DNA from: Bryobacteraceae bacterium
GTDB lineage: Bacteria > Acidobacteriota > Terriglobia > Bryobacterales > Bryobacteraceae
Assembly (NCBI GenBank): GCA_019752335.1
Contig: JAIEMJ010000003.1
Location: 62,001 to 126,000, forward strand
Reading direction: 5' to 3'
DNA length: 64,000 nt
The notes beneath the pieces are model-generated. The model was not told the origin of the DNA and did no database searches. It saw only the letters and a program-made list of their open reading frames with translations. A program made the position numbers and the translations under genes. Shown here one piece after another: positions 53,093 through 62,850 of this stretch; the first letter of the stretch is position 1, and each line of letters opens with the position of its first letter.

Positions 53093-53989
53093 CTAAACAC
53101 CCTTGAGGCGGTCGTTCTCCGCCCGAACTGTTCGCAAGGTTTCTTCCAAGCGGTTGATCCGGTCGACCAGCGTGGCGACCTGAACGGAGTTCTCGCCGCC
53201 ATTCCCAGCCCCACTGCCGCCGGTGATCTTGCGGGTAGCATCGTCCACGCGGGCAGACAAGTCCGCAACCATCGTCGACTTCTGTTCCAGATCGTGCCGC
53301 AGCCGCTTGTTCTCCGACGTGAGATTGAGAACTTCGACGCGCATTCCCTCGATCTGATGGCGCAGTTCGCCCACCTCGGATGGGCCGCCGTTCGGTGATT
53401 CGCCATCGCCGGACTCGATCACCCGGTTGCACTTTTCGATGTGAGCATTGTGCTTCGCTGTTGCAATAGTGGCGTGCTGCCTCCAGTACGTTGAGTAGTT
53501 CAATGCGTCGGCGGTCCTCTGGGCCAACTGCCCCAGTCTTTCCGCGTGATTCCAACGCTGCCACACAATCACTACAAGCGAATAGATCAAGAGAAGGGAG
53601 AGCGCAGCCGTGTACACGAAGTACTTGTTGGCAACTGAGCTTTCGAGAAAAAGCGTGCGGCGCTGTTCCCACTTCATCCCCCAATCGACATTCCTAGGGT
53701 TGAGAGAACGGAACAACGCCTCGTACCAAGTCCCTTGCTGGCCGCGGTAGCCGCCTTGGGCAGCCAACGGAGAATACCGAGCCGCCGGAACGGGGCGGGG
53801 CGAAAGCGCCGGGGCCTTGCCGGGAGCTGGGCTCTGTTGTTGCGGCGCGATGCCCGCTTGTCCCGTCGCGGAACTCTGTGGAGTGGCGCCTGTCGATTCG
53901 GGTGGCGGCTGCTGAGCGTGGCCAACAGCGAATCCAATCAGACCGGATAGGATGCCCACACGCAGGAGGCGTTTGAATCGTCGATGCAT
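53093..53989 (-). CDS. Membrane-anchored coiled-coil protein, 298 aa
   Basis: A signal-like N terminus (MHRRFKRLLRVGILSGLIGF) precedes a Pro/Gln-rich segment. A membrane helix follows (YFVYTAALSLLLIYSLVVIV, about residues 123-142). The rest is long coiled coil (LRHQIEGMRVEVLNLTSENK onward). It starts 4 bases after the coupling-protein gene. It resembles inner-membrane scaffold proteins, but no named family is certain. Confidence 0.6.
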   Translation of the reverse strand: MHRRFKRLLRVGILSGLIGFAVGHAQQPPPESTGATPQSSATGQAGIAPQQQSPAPGKAPALSPRPVPAARYSPLAAQGGYRGQQGTWYEALFRSLNPRNVDWGMKWEQRRTLFLESSVANKYFVYTAALSLLLIYSLVVIVWQRWNHAERLGQLAQRTADALNYSTYWRQHATIATAKHNAHIEKCNRVIESGDGESPNGGPSEVGELRHQIEGMRVEVLNLTSENKRLRHDLEQKSTMVADLSARVDDATRKITGGSGAGNGGENSVQVATLVDRINRLEETLRTVRAENDRLKGV

Positions 53990-53992
53990 CGT

Positions 53993-55789
53993 CTACCTCC
54001 TTCCGTGCATCCGCCGCCCAAAAGAAGCGGCCAAACCTGGATCCTTGAATCGCAGGTTTGCTCCAGGAACGTCCAGTCTCGACTGGCGCACTCGGGGCGC
54101 CAGTTCCAGATCAAAGCCCGGCAGCTCTACGTCCGGGGGCGTTCGCACATGCAGGTGGCGGTGCAGCGTTCCCTCGGTGTCATCGGTCATGAGGATCTCC
54201 ATCTGCCCTTTGGGTAGATTCTTGATCCTTTCGTCCTGCGCACGATACTCACGTTCCTCACGTTCGGAGCCGCTTACTCCTCGCTCGAATCGCTCCCAGC
54301 CGAACACTTGGTCGCGCACGAGCGAAACCGTCCGCTTCGTCACGGTGTGCTCGGCCGAGGCTCTGATAAAGAATCGGGATGTCTCCTCGTCTTGAGTGCG
54401 CATCGCGATCTTTGTGTTGGGCGCGCTGGTGACATCGTCCTTGAACCCTTTACCCACTTGCAGAAGTTGGGGCAAGCTCTGCATGGAAAACAGAAAGGCG
54501 GTGTTCGTACCGCGAGCTGTCTGCAGAATCTGCGCAAAGTTCCGATACCCGAACGGTGCAAACTCGTCGAGCACGACGCTCAGGATCGGACGATTCTTCC
54601 GTTTGCGCTCCTGCTCACTCTCGTAGCGTTTACCAACTACGAGTTGGAGGTTTTGGAGCAACATCTTTCCAAGCGCGCGTACCGGCTCCGTATTCTTGTT
54701 GATATTGAGCGTCACGAACAGGATGAGTTCCTGATCGATCACGTCGTCGATCGACAGCAGATCCTCGTAGGGCCCGGTAATGACGGACAGTTCGTCGTCC
54801 AAAAACGTCATGCACTCATTGAGAAGGCCCTGAATCTTCGGCACTCTCTCGCGGTCGTTGAAGGACTCGACCAGGTTTCGGACAGACATCTCGAAATTCA
54901 GGCCGCGCTGCATCGAAACACCGGTCCCAGCCCGCATATGCGCGCGCGCTTTCTCGATCTGCTCGCGCAGCACGTCCTGGTCGAGCGCCATCACGATTAC
55001 GTCGTAGAAATTGAATGCCATTCCCGTGTAGTGGAGGATGCGCACGATGTCGGCGAGGTAGTTCAGTTGGTGTTTGGCGAAGAATTCGTCGTGCAGGTTG
55101 AACGAACCGAAGACCATGTTGACCTGCGCCATGTAGTTTTCGTCGGTCGAATGAAATGGGTTATACAAACACGAAGTGTCCGGACGCGCCGGATTGATCA
55201 GCCGTAGGTCTCCGAGCCTTCCAGCCCGGTTGATGTGCGGCAGCAATTCGTAAAAGAAATCCAAGTCACCCTTTCCGTCGAAAATCACCATCGGAATCTT
55301 ATGACGATCGTCAACGGGACCAATCCCCCGCGCCAGATCTTGCGTGATGATGTTTTTGAGCAGAGTCGTCTTGCCGCTGCCGGTCATGCCCACCACGATG
55401 CCTTGCATGACGCGCACTTTGTCCGGCCACAACCAGGGAGCCCCATGGAGGTCATAACCGAGCACTACTGCGTTCTGCTCCCACGCCTTCTCTACGTGCT
55501 TCGCGTCCACAGCCGGACTCATCACCAGTGGCGGATATCGGCGCTGGCTCTCCTTCCATGCCCGGCGCTTTATCAGAACCCAAACTGTGATGCCCGGAAC
55601 GCCGATGCCGAGGAGCGCATAGGAGAAGAATTCGGTCATCTGAAGGTCAGAGAAGTGATACGCCTTTGAGCCCAAGAACCACGCGGAGAACAGAATCAGC
55701 CCGGCGAACAGGATGCACACGAACACGGGAGAGGCCGAAAGCGCCTGGCGATCGCGTTGAGGAGTATCTCCGTAGGAATCTCGAATCAT
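53993..55789 (-). CDS. VirD4/TraD-type coupling protein, 598 aa
   Basis: Two membrane helices (about residues 21-41 and 56-74) precede the ATPase. Walker A is GMTGSGKTT (134-142) and Walker B is ILSVVLDEF (402-410), followed by FLFSMQSLPQLL with a conserved Gln. Such proteins couple the relaxosome to the type IV channel. No other known signature is missing, and the length is usual for the family. Confidence 0.85.
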   Translation of the reverse strand: MIRDSYGDTPQRDRQALSASPVFVCILFAGLILFSAWFLGSKAYHFSDLQMTEFFSYALLGIGVPGITVWVLIKRRAWKESQRRYPPLVMSPAVDAKHVEKAWEQNAVVLGYDLHGAPWLWPDKVRVMQGIVVGMTGSGKTTLLKNIITQDLARGIGPVDDRHKIPMVIFDGKGDLDFFYELLPHINRAGRLGDLRLINPARPDTSCLYNPFHSTDENYMAQVNMVFGSFNLHDEFFAKHQLNYLADIVRILHYTGMAFNFYDVIVMALDQDVLREQIEKARAHMRAGTGVSMQRGLNFEMSVRNLVESFNDRERVPKIQGLLNECMTFLDDELSVITGPYEDLLSIDDVIDQELILFVTLNINKNTEPVRALGKMLLQNLQLVVGKRYESEQERKRKNRPILSVVLDEFAPFGYRNFAQILQTARGTNTAFLFSMQSLPQLLQVGKGFKDDVTSAPNTKIAMRTQDEETSRFFIRASAEHTVTKRTVSLVRDQVFGWERFERGVSGSEREEREYRAQDERIKNLPKGQMEILMTDDTEGTLHRHLHVRTPPDVELPGFDLELAPRVRQSRLDVPGANLRFKDPGLAASFGRRMHGRR

Positions 55790-55837
55790 AAGTTGGCACC
55801 TCGAGGGAATTGATATAAGGAACGGGAAGGAAGAACG

Positions 55838-56236
55838 TCAGGACCGCAGCCAGGTGACGAGCGCTAGTTCGCATCCCGCCAGCGCCACCACGGAAACCGC
55901 CGTTCTCACTCGCTGTTTGGCGAACTGCATGACCTGCTCCAACGATTCGACATTGGTTCGTTTCCAACGTAGATCCCAGAGTGCCCGGCAGATCGTAAAG
56001 AGCAAGCCCGCCACGATGGTGAGCAGCAGCGTCACCTCAAAGCGTGGGCGTTGATACCACAGGGGCATTGCGATGAATGCGGGAGGTGTGTCAGCGGCGT
56101 CTTGCCTTGGAATCCTGTGCAGCCAGTAGACAAAGCAGAACTCCACAACGATGAGCAGGACGGTGGTCGCGTAGAGCCCGGCAATCTCCCCGCAGCGCAA
56201 TGTGCGCTCGATGCGGATTCTCCAGATAGTGCTCAT
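55838..56236 (-). CDS. Small membrane protein, 132 aa
   Basis: Membrane helices lie at about residues 20-38 (GLYATTVLLIVVEFCFVYWL), 66-82 and 108-127. It overlaps the preceding 106-aa membrane protein gene as ATGA. It is probably part of the channel. The family is not recognised. Confidence 0.55.
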   Translation of the reverse strand: MSTIWRIRIERTLRCGEIAGLYATTVLLIVVEFCFVYWLHRIPRQDAADTPPAFIAMPLWYQRPRFEVTLLLTIVAGLLFTICRALWDLRWKRTNVESLEQVMQFAKQRVRTAVSVVALAGCELALVTWLRS

Positions 56237-56553
56237 GGGTAGACCCGCGGCGCCGACAGATTGAAGAATAGGACGGCGGCAAGAACAAGGAGGAGCAGCG
56301 TCCCGAAGATCACGGTTTCCATCTTTGGCCGGCGCGTTTTCTGTGGCTCAAACGGGTTTCGCGGGTCGAGAAAGAGGTTCAGGAGCCGGTTTGTGACTCC
56401 GAGGTCCGAGCGCTGTTTCATTTTTGCGTCGAACGCTGTGAGAACCTTAGCAGCCGTTTCCGCGTCGCTGATCTCGACTTCGTCGCAGATCCGTCCATGC
56501 TGCCGCACAGCGGCCAAGACGTCCTCGGCTGTTGTCAGCTTCTGTTCCGCCAT
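56233..56553 (-). CDS. Small single-pass membrane protein, 106 aa
   Basis: The N-terminal domain (LTTAEDVLAAVRQHGRICDE) is soluble. One C-terminal membrane helix (ETVIFGTLLLLVLAAVLFFN) is predicted. It is coupled to both neighbours (a VirB9-like gene and the 132-aa protein). The function is unknown. Confidence 0.55.
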   Translation of the reverse strand: MAEQKLTTAEDVLAAVRQHGRICDEVEISDAETAAKVLTAFDAKMKQRSDLGVTNRLLNLFLDPRNPFEPQKTRRPKMETVIFGTLLLLVLAAVLFFNLSAPRVYP

Positions 56554-56555
56554 GA

Positions 56556-57395
56556 TCAGAGCACCAATACGGCGCTCACGACACCCATTGCGTCTGCCGG
56601 GAACACCAGTCTCACCACAATTCGTAGCCCGGGTTGCCGGACCGCCGATAGTTCGAATGAAGTCACGCCGTGCGCCGTCTGCCCGGGAGCAAGGGCGGGC
56701 GTTTGAAATTCGGTATGGATGACGGGGACACGAGTCTCGTCCGTCCAGTTGAGGCCATAGTCCCTTACGAGCTGGCTGTTCGTCAGCGGAATCAGCGACT
56801 GGGCAGTGCGAGGTGATCTTAGAGTCGAGACCTCGGGCGCACCCGGAACGTAGACGGTCTTGCTGCCGTTCACAATCGCGTAGCGGAGGTAGACGCGTTC
56901 GTCCTTCCGATAGACGTCCTGTAGAATGATCTCTACCTTGGGCCGGTCTTTGGCTGCGCCGAGTACCTTGATCGGCGTGCTCTCCATGAGCATCTCCGGA
57001 GGTATCAGCGGCGGCGCCTCCCGCTGTGGTTGGACGAGTACGGTCTTTGCTTGGGTTGGTGGGGGCGGCTGATCGATGGCGAAATGCATCTGTTCCACCG
57101 AGCCGGCCGGTACCAATTCATAGCTGAGGCGTCCCGAAGCAGTCCAAATGAACAGATTCGTCACGGCGTCGGGCTCAAGGGGTTGTATGAAAACCTTGTT
57201 CTCCCTCCACTCGACCTTGAACGATGAACTGCCAGCGGCAACCTGAGTGACGGGTTCGCTGAGTTCGATTACGCTGAGGTGGTTCTGCGTTGTACCCAGC
57301 CGCGTAATATGGTTGCGGTCTGGCTTCTGTGTCTCGATCCGCTGGCTAAACACCGGCAGAATCGAGACCGTAATAAGCAGCAACATGCGAGTCAT
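56556..57395 (-). CDS. VirB9/TrbG-like outer-membrane-complex protein
   Basis: A signal peptide (MTRMLLLITVSILPVFSQ) precedes a beta-domain with VIELSEPVTQVAAGSSSFKV and LFIWTASGRLSYELVPAG, typical of the N domain of VirB9/TrbG. The C-terminal domain (IILQDVYRKDERVYLRYAIV) fits the O-complex part. A VirB10 partner is not in the window. It lies between the RdRP-like and small membrane genes. Confidence 0.78.
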   Translation of the reverse strand: MTRMLLLITVSILPVFSQRIETQKPDRNHITRLGTTQNHLSVIELSEPVTQVAAGSSSFKVEWRENKVFIQPLEPDAVTNLFIWTASGRLSYELVPAGSVEQMHFAIDQPPPPTQAKTVLVQPQREAPPLIPPEMLMESTPIKVLGAAKDRPKVEIILQDVYRKDERVYLRYAIVNGSKTVYVPGAPEVSTLRSPRTAQSLIPLTNSQLVRDYGLNWTDETRVPVIHTEFQTPALAPGQTAHGVTSFELSAVRQPGLRIVVRLVFPADAMGVVSAVLVL

Positions 57396-57468
57396 CGGCT
57401 ACTCCTTCGGTTTTCTGAGCGATCCCCAAGGAGAGGCCTAGTTTCCTAGACCTCTCTCCCGAGGGGCA

Positions 57469-60099
57469 CTACTCGTCATCCAACTTCGGCTTCGGAACCT
57501 TGGGCTTCTGCTTGGACGAGGGAAGTTCTAATTTCCCGTCCCGAACTTCCACCCGGCCGGACTCGAACTCAACGGGGAAGATCCGTTGAGCGCGGCCGTG
57601 ATCGTAGATCAAGTCGCCTTGCCTCGTCACTTGCATGAGGAAGGTTTCTCTTTCGATAATCTGTCCCTGGCCGTCGTCAATTTGATCGATGAGGTAAACG
57701 TTGCCGTCCTCGTCGATGTACACATCCCCGTCGACCAGATCGGGAATCGCAACGGTAACCGGACGGCCTCCCGTGCGCTCCGCGATCATGTTGACGAGTT
57801 CCTGCGGAAAGGCGTAGAACACGATGCTCCCGGTACTCTTGCTCCCCTTGCAGGTGATTGCGTAGAGAGCCGCCAACCAGTCGTAGGCATTCTTCGACTT
57901 CCGTTCGGCCCACTTTCGTACCAGGTGGATCATGTTACGCATCTCCTGGCGGGACCGTTCGTCATACCAATGCAGGGCTGCTTTGGCCGTGTTGCGCCGT
58001 TTGAACGCCTTCCGCCTCGCCGCCGCGTCTTCCATGTCGCACGCGTTCACCTCGGCCTGGGCGTCGTTCAACTCCTGCTGGTACTTCTCGCGCTTCTTCA
58101 TAATGAGGGAGATGTTCACTCCGTACACCGTGGCGATCTGCCCCGCCTCTTTGTACATTTCCCGATCAAAGCGTCCGTTGACGATCAGACCGCGGAAGTC
58201 TCCTAGAGGCCGGACATCGCTGAAGAAGTCGTCGATTTCTTTGCGAAGGACGTTGTACAACCGACCGATCGTGTCCGTGGGGCTCACGGTCAAGTGAAGC
58301 GGCAGGTTGCCAGCGCGTTTTTCGTCTTTCAACCGCAACCAGGGCGCGGTTGTGACTTGCTTGCGGACACCAATGATTACGTCTTGGTTCGGCATCGTCC
58401 CATGTTTCAGTTGATCGAGTGCCGCCTGGAGTTCTTTTGCCAGGATTTCCGCAAGATCTGGCCGGCCTTCCGCTAAGCAGGACGTCATCAGGTCGGTGAT
58501 GACACCGATGCCGTTCCCTTTTGCGGAGACTGCGACCTGAGGTAGGTTCCACCAGGCGGATCGAGCTTTCTTCCGTTTGTCCTTTTCGTTCGAAAAGGTC
58601 TCCCGGTGATGGAAACGATCCTCAACCCAGCGTGGAAAGCGCCGTTCCTCCACCACGCAGACAACGTCGAAGTCGTAGTCGCCTCCGTTCTTCGCCGCAG
58701 TCTTGGAGTGAATGGTGATCGTGTGCTGAAGGTGGAGCTGAGATGAAATGATCTGCTGCGCGGCGTCGGTCTCAGACATCGAGCATCCTTGCCGCGTCAG
58801 ATCGTCCATCAATCTCCGCGCCGTCTCGGGAGCAGTAAGGCTCCTGAGTGGAAGTAGATCGTCCTTGGCTCGTATCGGATACCTGACTTCGAGGAGACGC
58901 GAGGAGTCGAGACTCGTGATCGCGTATCCCTCTGTCATCCAATCTGAACCGGAGTAGATCCTTCCGTTGTGAGCGACCAGGTAGCCGTCGTCAGCCAGTG
59001 CAAACGCGGGCAGCCGGAAGCCACCAGCGGTGCACAACTTATACGCCCACCGGCATAGAATCCGCTGGAGCTGGTTGTTGATGAAGGGGAATTTGATGAG
59101 CTGACCGCTACCGTCAGCTTTCAATGCCGCCTCGACTACTGTTCTCTCCGCGGAGGTGTATTCGCCGTCTTCCGAACCCACCTCGTCTCCGTGCACGGGT
59201 CGTGACGTATTCGAGGTGCCCAATAAGCGGAACAGTTCCTCGAAGTTGTTCTCATCGACGGTGGTTTTGAGCTTCCGCACTTGCTCAAGCGCCTGCGGTA
59301 GCACTTCCAGATCGATGGTTTCTTCGGGAGCGTGGGTCAAAAGGGTGTAGCTTGACTCGTATTCCAGTTCGCGCGAGATTTCCCGGATTCCCAAGACAAC
59401 AGGCCCCCGGTACATCTGCGCATCGCTGGAAAACAGTTTCACTAGCGCCGACTTCTCGGGTGACGCTGGTTTCAGCGAGCTCTTGGGCAGGATGATGTTG
59501 GCGCCGATTTGTTCCGCGGCGTCATTCTCCATCACCTTGAAGCTTCCTTTCGCCTGGGTCCGAGCGAAGGCTAGCCGGAACTGATAGAAGTGCCGAGCGG
59601 GAAGGCCTAGCTTCTCAAACAACGAGCGCTGGATCCACCCGCGGCAGTCATTCGTACCAAGGACGTGATCTTCAACGACAAGCACTCGAATATCCGGTTC
59701 CTCAAGCCGCACTTGACAGGGCGAGATCAGGATGCCGAAGTAGGTGATCGCCGCTTCTGGCCACTGCTGGAAACGTTCGGCGATCGGCTTCTCGAACTCT
59801 TTGTTGACGGCATAATACTTGCCGTTCTTCGCAGAGCCCGAAGCGCCAATGAGACGATACTCGACCCCACCGACCCGAAACTGCGCCAAAGCCTGTTCGA
59901 CCTTGGCACGTCCGTAATCGTCGAGGTCGATACCTGGGATCGCGACAGACGCCACACGGATTCCTGGATACAGCGCGTCCAGAAGCGTGTTATCGAGCTG
60001 TCCTTGCCGGGTCATCTGCATCGACTTCTGTGCCACGGTTCCTTCTTCATCGATCTCCAACGCCAACACAGGCAATTGGGACTTAACGATCGTTTTCAT
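57469..60099 (-). CDS. RdRP-like two-barrel polymerase-family protein, 876 aa
   Basis: The protein matches the layout of eukaryotic-type RNA-dependent RNA polymerases and their two-barrel relatives. In order: an RLIGASGSAKNGKYYAV block (residues 82-98), TNDCRGWI (149-156, cf. TDGxG), FYQFRLAFARTQAKGSFKVM (171-190) with Lys184 (first barrel, cf. QxRxxGxKG), GGDYDFDVV (472-480) with Asp474, Asp476 and Asp478 (second barrel, cf. DxDGD), and AKGNGIGVITDLMT (526-539), followed by a helix rich in LA and D (LAKELQAALDQLKHG), as in RdRPs. The Gly of DxDGD is replaced by Phe. It is in the conjugation operon. Function is inferred, not shown. Confidence 0.65.
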   Translation of the reverse strand: MKTIVKSQLPVLALEIDEEGTVAQKSMQMTRQGQLDNTLLDALYPGIRVASVAIPGIDLDDYGRAKVEQALAQFRVGGVEYRLIGASGSAKNGKYYAVNKEFEKPIAERFQQWPEAAITYFGILISPCQVRLEEPDIRVLVVEDHVLGTNDCRGWIQRSLFEKLGLPARHFYQFRLAFARTQAKGSFKVMENDAAEQIGANIILPKSSLKPASPEKSALVKLFSSDAQMYRGPVVLGIREISRELEYESSYTLLTHAPEETIDLEVLPQALEQVRKLKTTVDENNFEELFRLLGTSNTSRPVHGDEVGSEDGEYTSAERTVVEAALKADGSGQLIKFPFINNQLQRILCRWAYKLCTAGGFRLPAFALADDGYLVAHNGRIYSGSDWMTEGYAITSLDSSRLLEVRYPIRAKDDLLPLRSLTAPETARRLMDDLTRQGCSMSETDAAQQIISSQLHLQHTITIHSKTAAKNGGDYDFDVVCVVEERRFPRWVEDRFHHRETFSNEKDKRKKARSAWWNLPQVAVSAKGNGIGVITDLMTSCLAEGRPDLAEILAKELQAALDQLKHGTMPNQDVIIGVRKQVTTAPWLRLKDEKRAGNLPLHLTVSPTDTIGRLYNVLRKEIDDFFSDVRPLGDFRGLIVNGRFDREMYKEAGQIATVYGVNISLIMKKREKYQQELNDAQAEVNACDMEDAAARRKAFKRRNTAKAALHWYDERSRQEMRNMIHLVRKWAERKSKNAYDWLAALYAITCKGSKSTGSIVFYAFPQELVNMIAERTGGRPVTVAIPDLVDGDVYIDEDGNVYLIDQIDDGQGQIIERETFLMQVTRQGDLIYDHGRAQRIFPVEFESGRVEVRDGKLELPSSKQKPKVPKPKLDDE

Positions 60100-60245
60100 T
60101 TGGCCTTCTCCTTATGTGTTTGTTGAATGAACAACAGACACCTGAGGAGCGCCGTCTCCGGTGTTCCCCCGCTGCCTGTTGCCGTGAACTTGAATCAAGT
60201 TCTCGGTGCCAGGCTCGGAAGAGCCGTCACCGGGTTGTGCTACTG

Positions 60246-60458
60246 TTACGCCGCCTTAGCCTTGCTGGTGAACTGCCGGAGACGCCGCCATTCGACAGCG
60301 CGTTCCTTCCAATCCTCAACAAGACCCGGGAGCGCTTCCACTACTAACCCGAACCCAATTCCGCCAATGAACAACATGCGTTGTTGCCAACTCATGCAGG
60401 CGCTGACGAGCATTGCGGTAACGATGATGAGTAGTGTTGCCATCTTGTTCTTCACCAA
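60246..60458 (-). CDS. Small membrane protein, 70 aa
   Basis: It starts GTG at 60458, with AAAGGAGG upstream. Two hydrophobic segments (ATLLIIVTAMLVSACMSW and MLFIGGIGFGLVVEALPGLV) suggest a membrane hairpin of the size of VirB2/TrbC pilins, but the length and Cys content argue for a different role. The gap on each side is about 150 bases. Confidence 0.5.
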   Translation of the reverse strand: MVKNKMATLLIIVTAMLVSACMSWQQRMLFIGGIGFGLVVEALPGLVEDWKERAVEWRRLRQFTSKAKAA

Positions 60459-60644
60459 GGGTCCATCCTCCTTTTCCGTCTGCCAACCAGAACGGCAAGG
60501 AGCCCGCCGATGCAGGTCTCTCTACTGTCCTGGCCTGGGTTGCGAGCAACTCCGGCCAGGATTCGCAAGGAAACCCGACCAGCACTTTCCCGTATCAGAG
60601 CTACGGGTCGCTTCGACACTTACGTGCATGAAGCCGTACTGCCG

Positions 60645-60977
60645 TTATGAATGCGAAGTCTTCTTCTGCGAGACGATAGCCTCCTTCTTGATGACTGGCG
60701 CGCCGGTGGAAAGGTCGACTTGGGCCTTCCACTCAGTGACTGCTGCGAAACTGCCGCCCGCGCGAAACGATTCAACGATCGCCTCGTTCTCCGAAGCGAC
60801 CTCCTGTGCCAACTCGAGGGATCCGTTGCTCGATGTCTTAACGAGAAAGAATCGAGCTGCCCCAGAGTCGCCGGCGCGGGCGCCGCGGCGCTTCCGGGCC
60901 GTCGGGCTCTTTCGGGGTACCGACGTTGTTTTGGCAGGCGGAACACCCACCGTTGCCTCCGAAACTCCAGTTGCCAT
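60645..60977 (-). CDS. Hypothetical protein, 110 aa
   Basis: A GAAAGGAGCG site precedes the ATG at 60977. The N-terminal third is basic and disordered (PRKSPTARKRRGARAGDSGA), while the rest (ARFFLVKTSSNGSLELAQEV) forms a small domain. It lies between the VirB8-like gene and the 70-aa gene. Confidence 0.5.
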   Translation of the reverse strand: MATGVSEATVGVPPAKTTSVPRKSPTARKRRGARAGDSGAARFFLVKTSSNGSLELAQEVASENEAIVESFRAGGSFAAVTEWKAQVDLSTGAPVIKKEAIVSQKKTSHS

Positions 60978-61146
60978 CGGCTACGCTCCTTTCAAAACAA
61001 AATCGCGGCCCGCGCGCCAAGAAATGGCTGCGGGCCCCGCCGCGTCATGCTTCAACGCGATTGCCGCCAGATTGGCGCTGGCACGCCTTCACCCAATGCC
61101 GTCCCGGAGAAGGCCAATTCTGAGGAACAGCATCGTCCGAAGCTCT

Positions 61147-61914
61147 TTATCGGTTTTCGAGCAAAGTGGATTCCTGCAAGAGACCGATATCTCTATCCCC
61201 GACCATTTGCTCTTCGCGGTATTCCGCGACGAGCAGACCGCTCGGCACGCGCTCGCTTCGCCGCTCCTGGATGAGTCGAACCTGATACTTGCCCACAAGG
61301 CGGTCGGTAAACTCACTCTTGTTGCGAATCCGGTGAACTTCCTTCACGCCGAACGCCTGGTAGGTCCATGGTTGGCCCGGTAGCGGTTCAATCGAACGGA
61401 TCTTGAATGACGACGTGATCTGTTCCTCGCGGATCTTGCCGACCAAGTCCTGGTCACGCAGTAGATTCAGGCTGTACATCCGCAGGTTTGCCGTCATGAG
61501 GTTGAGAGCATCCGCAAGATTCTTGTCCACCGACGTGGGGGTGTACCGCATGTAGCTCTCCAGAAATTTGCGGACAACGGCGCGCCCTTCGATGTCGGTT
61601 GGCGCTGTTCCTACGCTCGATGCCGCTTGAACCCCGAGCAAACCGGTCGTTACAGTGGTTTGCGACGCCGGCTGACCTCCGCCTACGACGGTCGCTTCGC
61701 CGTCGGCCGACACGCGGATAACGGTGGCGGGCTGCAACCTGACGTAGATGGCAAATCCCAGCGACATGAATGCGATCACCCCAAACAGTCCGGCCATAAC
61801 CATGGAGCGATTGGCATAGGCGCGCAATTGGCCGTCGTGCTCGTAGTATTTCGTGTACCGAGTCTTCTCCGGCAGCACTTCGCTCGATTCCTTTGTCCTC
61901 ACACGGTGAAACAT
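61147..61914 (-). CDS. VirB8/TrbF-like inner membrane protein
   Basis: The protein has a short cytoplasmic N terminus, one membrane helix (MVMAGLFGVIAFMSLGFAIY, about residues 38-57) and a periplasmic domain with RKFLESYMRYTPTSVDKNLA and YQVRLIQERRSERVPSGLLV. This is the VirB8/TrbF/TraE layout. It bridges the inner-membrane channel and outer complex. It is followed by other T4SS genes in the same direction. Confidence 0.75.
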   Translation of the reverse strand: MFHRVRTKESSEVLPEKTRYTKYYEHDGQLRAYANRSMVMAGLFGVIAFMSLGFAIYVRLQPATVIRVSADGEATVVGGGQPASQTTVTTGLLGVQAASSVGTAPTDIEGRAVVRKFLESYMRYTPTSVDKNLADALNLMTANLRMYSLNLLRDQDLVGKIREEQITSSFKIRSIEPLPGQPWTYQAFGVKEVHRIRNKSEFTDRLVGKYQVRLIQERRSERVPSGLLVAEYREEQMVGDRDIGLLQESTLLENR

Positions 61915-61996
61915 CTGGCTAGCTCCTAATAATGTGTGATGTCAAATGCCATCAGTAACTGCTTTGGCGTCGTCTGCAGTTCCCGCAGACTCGCAT

Positions 61997-62842
61997 TTAC
62001 GGTTCCCGTCCCTTGAATTTGAAAGATCCCATTGCCGCGCTCACGGTATGGACGACAGTCATCATTGAACTTCCGATTTCTCCGGTCACGATGCGGCGCG
62101 CCAGAAATGGGATCAGGGCGACCATCACGGCGAAGAGAATGCTTGCGAGCGACATCAAGAGCGCTCCGGTTGCACCTTGAAACCACCCTCCCAAACTGTT
62201 GGCGGCCAGCATCGCGCCAAGGCTCTGAGCGTTGATCGCCGTCAGGAGCACACTGAATAGCGCGTACACAATGCCCCAGGCGTGAAAGACGAAGACATTG
62301 ACGAGATAGCTCCGTGCAAGCTGGCCGACGCCAAAGGCCGGGTAGAGCGCCAGGACCATTGGACCAACCGTGTACAGGACCGCGCCATACAGGCAGTAAA
62401 GAATCGTGAAAATCAGGAGCGCGATGGGGAAGATGATGGCTGCAATCAATTGCACCAACACGCTGACCAGAGCGACGATGCTGCTCACCACCAGGTTGAA
62501 CCAGTTCGCGTTGCCAAGGCCGTTGAAGTATTGATTCACCTGAAGCATCCAGTTTTCGGCCCAATCGTTGGGTGAAATCGTCGCGGCAACCTGGTTGAAA
62601 GCGCCATTAACGTTGCGGAAGATTGCTCCGTAGTTCGACACGATGAGCCCCAGCAGCAGGAATTTCCCGGCGGCGATGCCAATCATCCGGGCGTCGCCAC
62701 CGCGGGAGTATGCTTCATAGACCGCGAACAGGGCGCAGAGCAGTAGAATCGCATTCGCGATATTCGTAATGGCTCCCATCGGACCGCCAGGTCCGTCAAT
62801 GCCATTCAATACCGTTTGAAAGGTCTGCTCGAAGAAAAACAT
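61997..62842 (-). CDS. VirB6/TrbL-like polytopic membrane protein
   Basis: At least six membrane helices are predicted in 281 residues, for example NIANAILLLCALFAVYEAYS, SSIVALVSVLVQLIAAIIFP and SILFAVMVALIPFLARRIV. A soluble loop holds NYGAIFRNVNGAFNQVAATI. VirB6/TrbL proteins form part of the translocation channel. The length and helix count fit. Confidence 0.78.
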   Translation of the reverse strand: MFFFEQTFQTVLNGIDGPGGPMGAITNIANAILLLCALFAVYEAYSRGGDARMIGIAAGKFLLLGLIVSNYGAIFRNVNGAFNQVAATISPNDWAENWMLQVNQYFNGLGNANWFNLVVSSIVALVSVLVQLIAAIIFPIALLIFTILYCLYGAVLYTVGPMVLALYPAFGVGQLARSYLVNVFVFHAWGIVYALFSVLLTAINAQSLGAMLAANSLGGWFQGATGALLMSLASILFAVMVALIPFLARRIVTGEIGSSMMTVVHTVSAAMGSFKFKGREP

Positions 62843-62850
62843 CGTTACCT

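Noticed and set aside
54308-55207. Long plus-strand frame opposite the coupling-protein gene
   Set aside because: It is fully antisense to a gene with clear Walker motifs, has no ribosome site and gives an Arg/His-rich product typical of GC-rich shadow frames.
60127-61383. 418-codon plus-strand frame
   Set aside because: It is antisense to the VirB8-like gene and two small genes that have proper ribosome sites. Its product has no recognisable domain.
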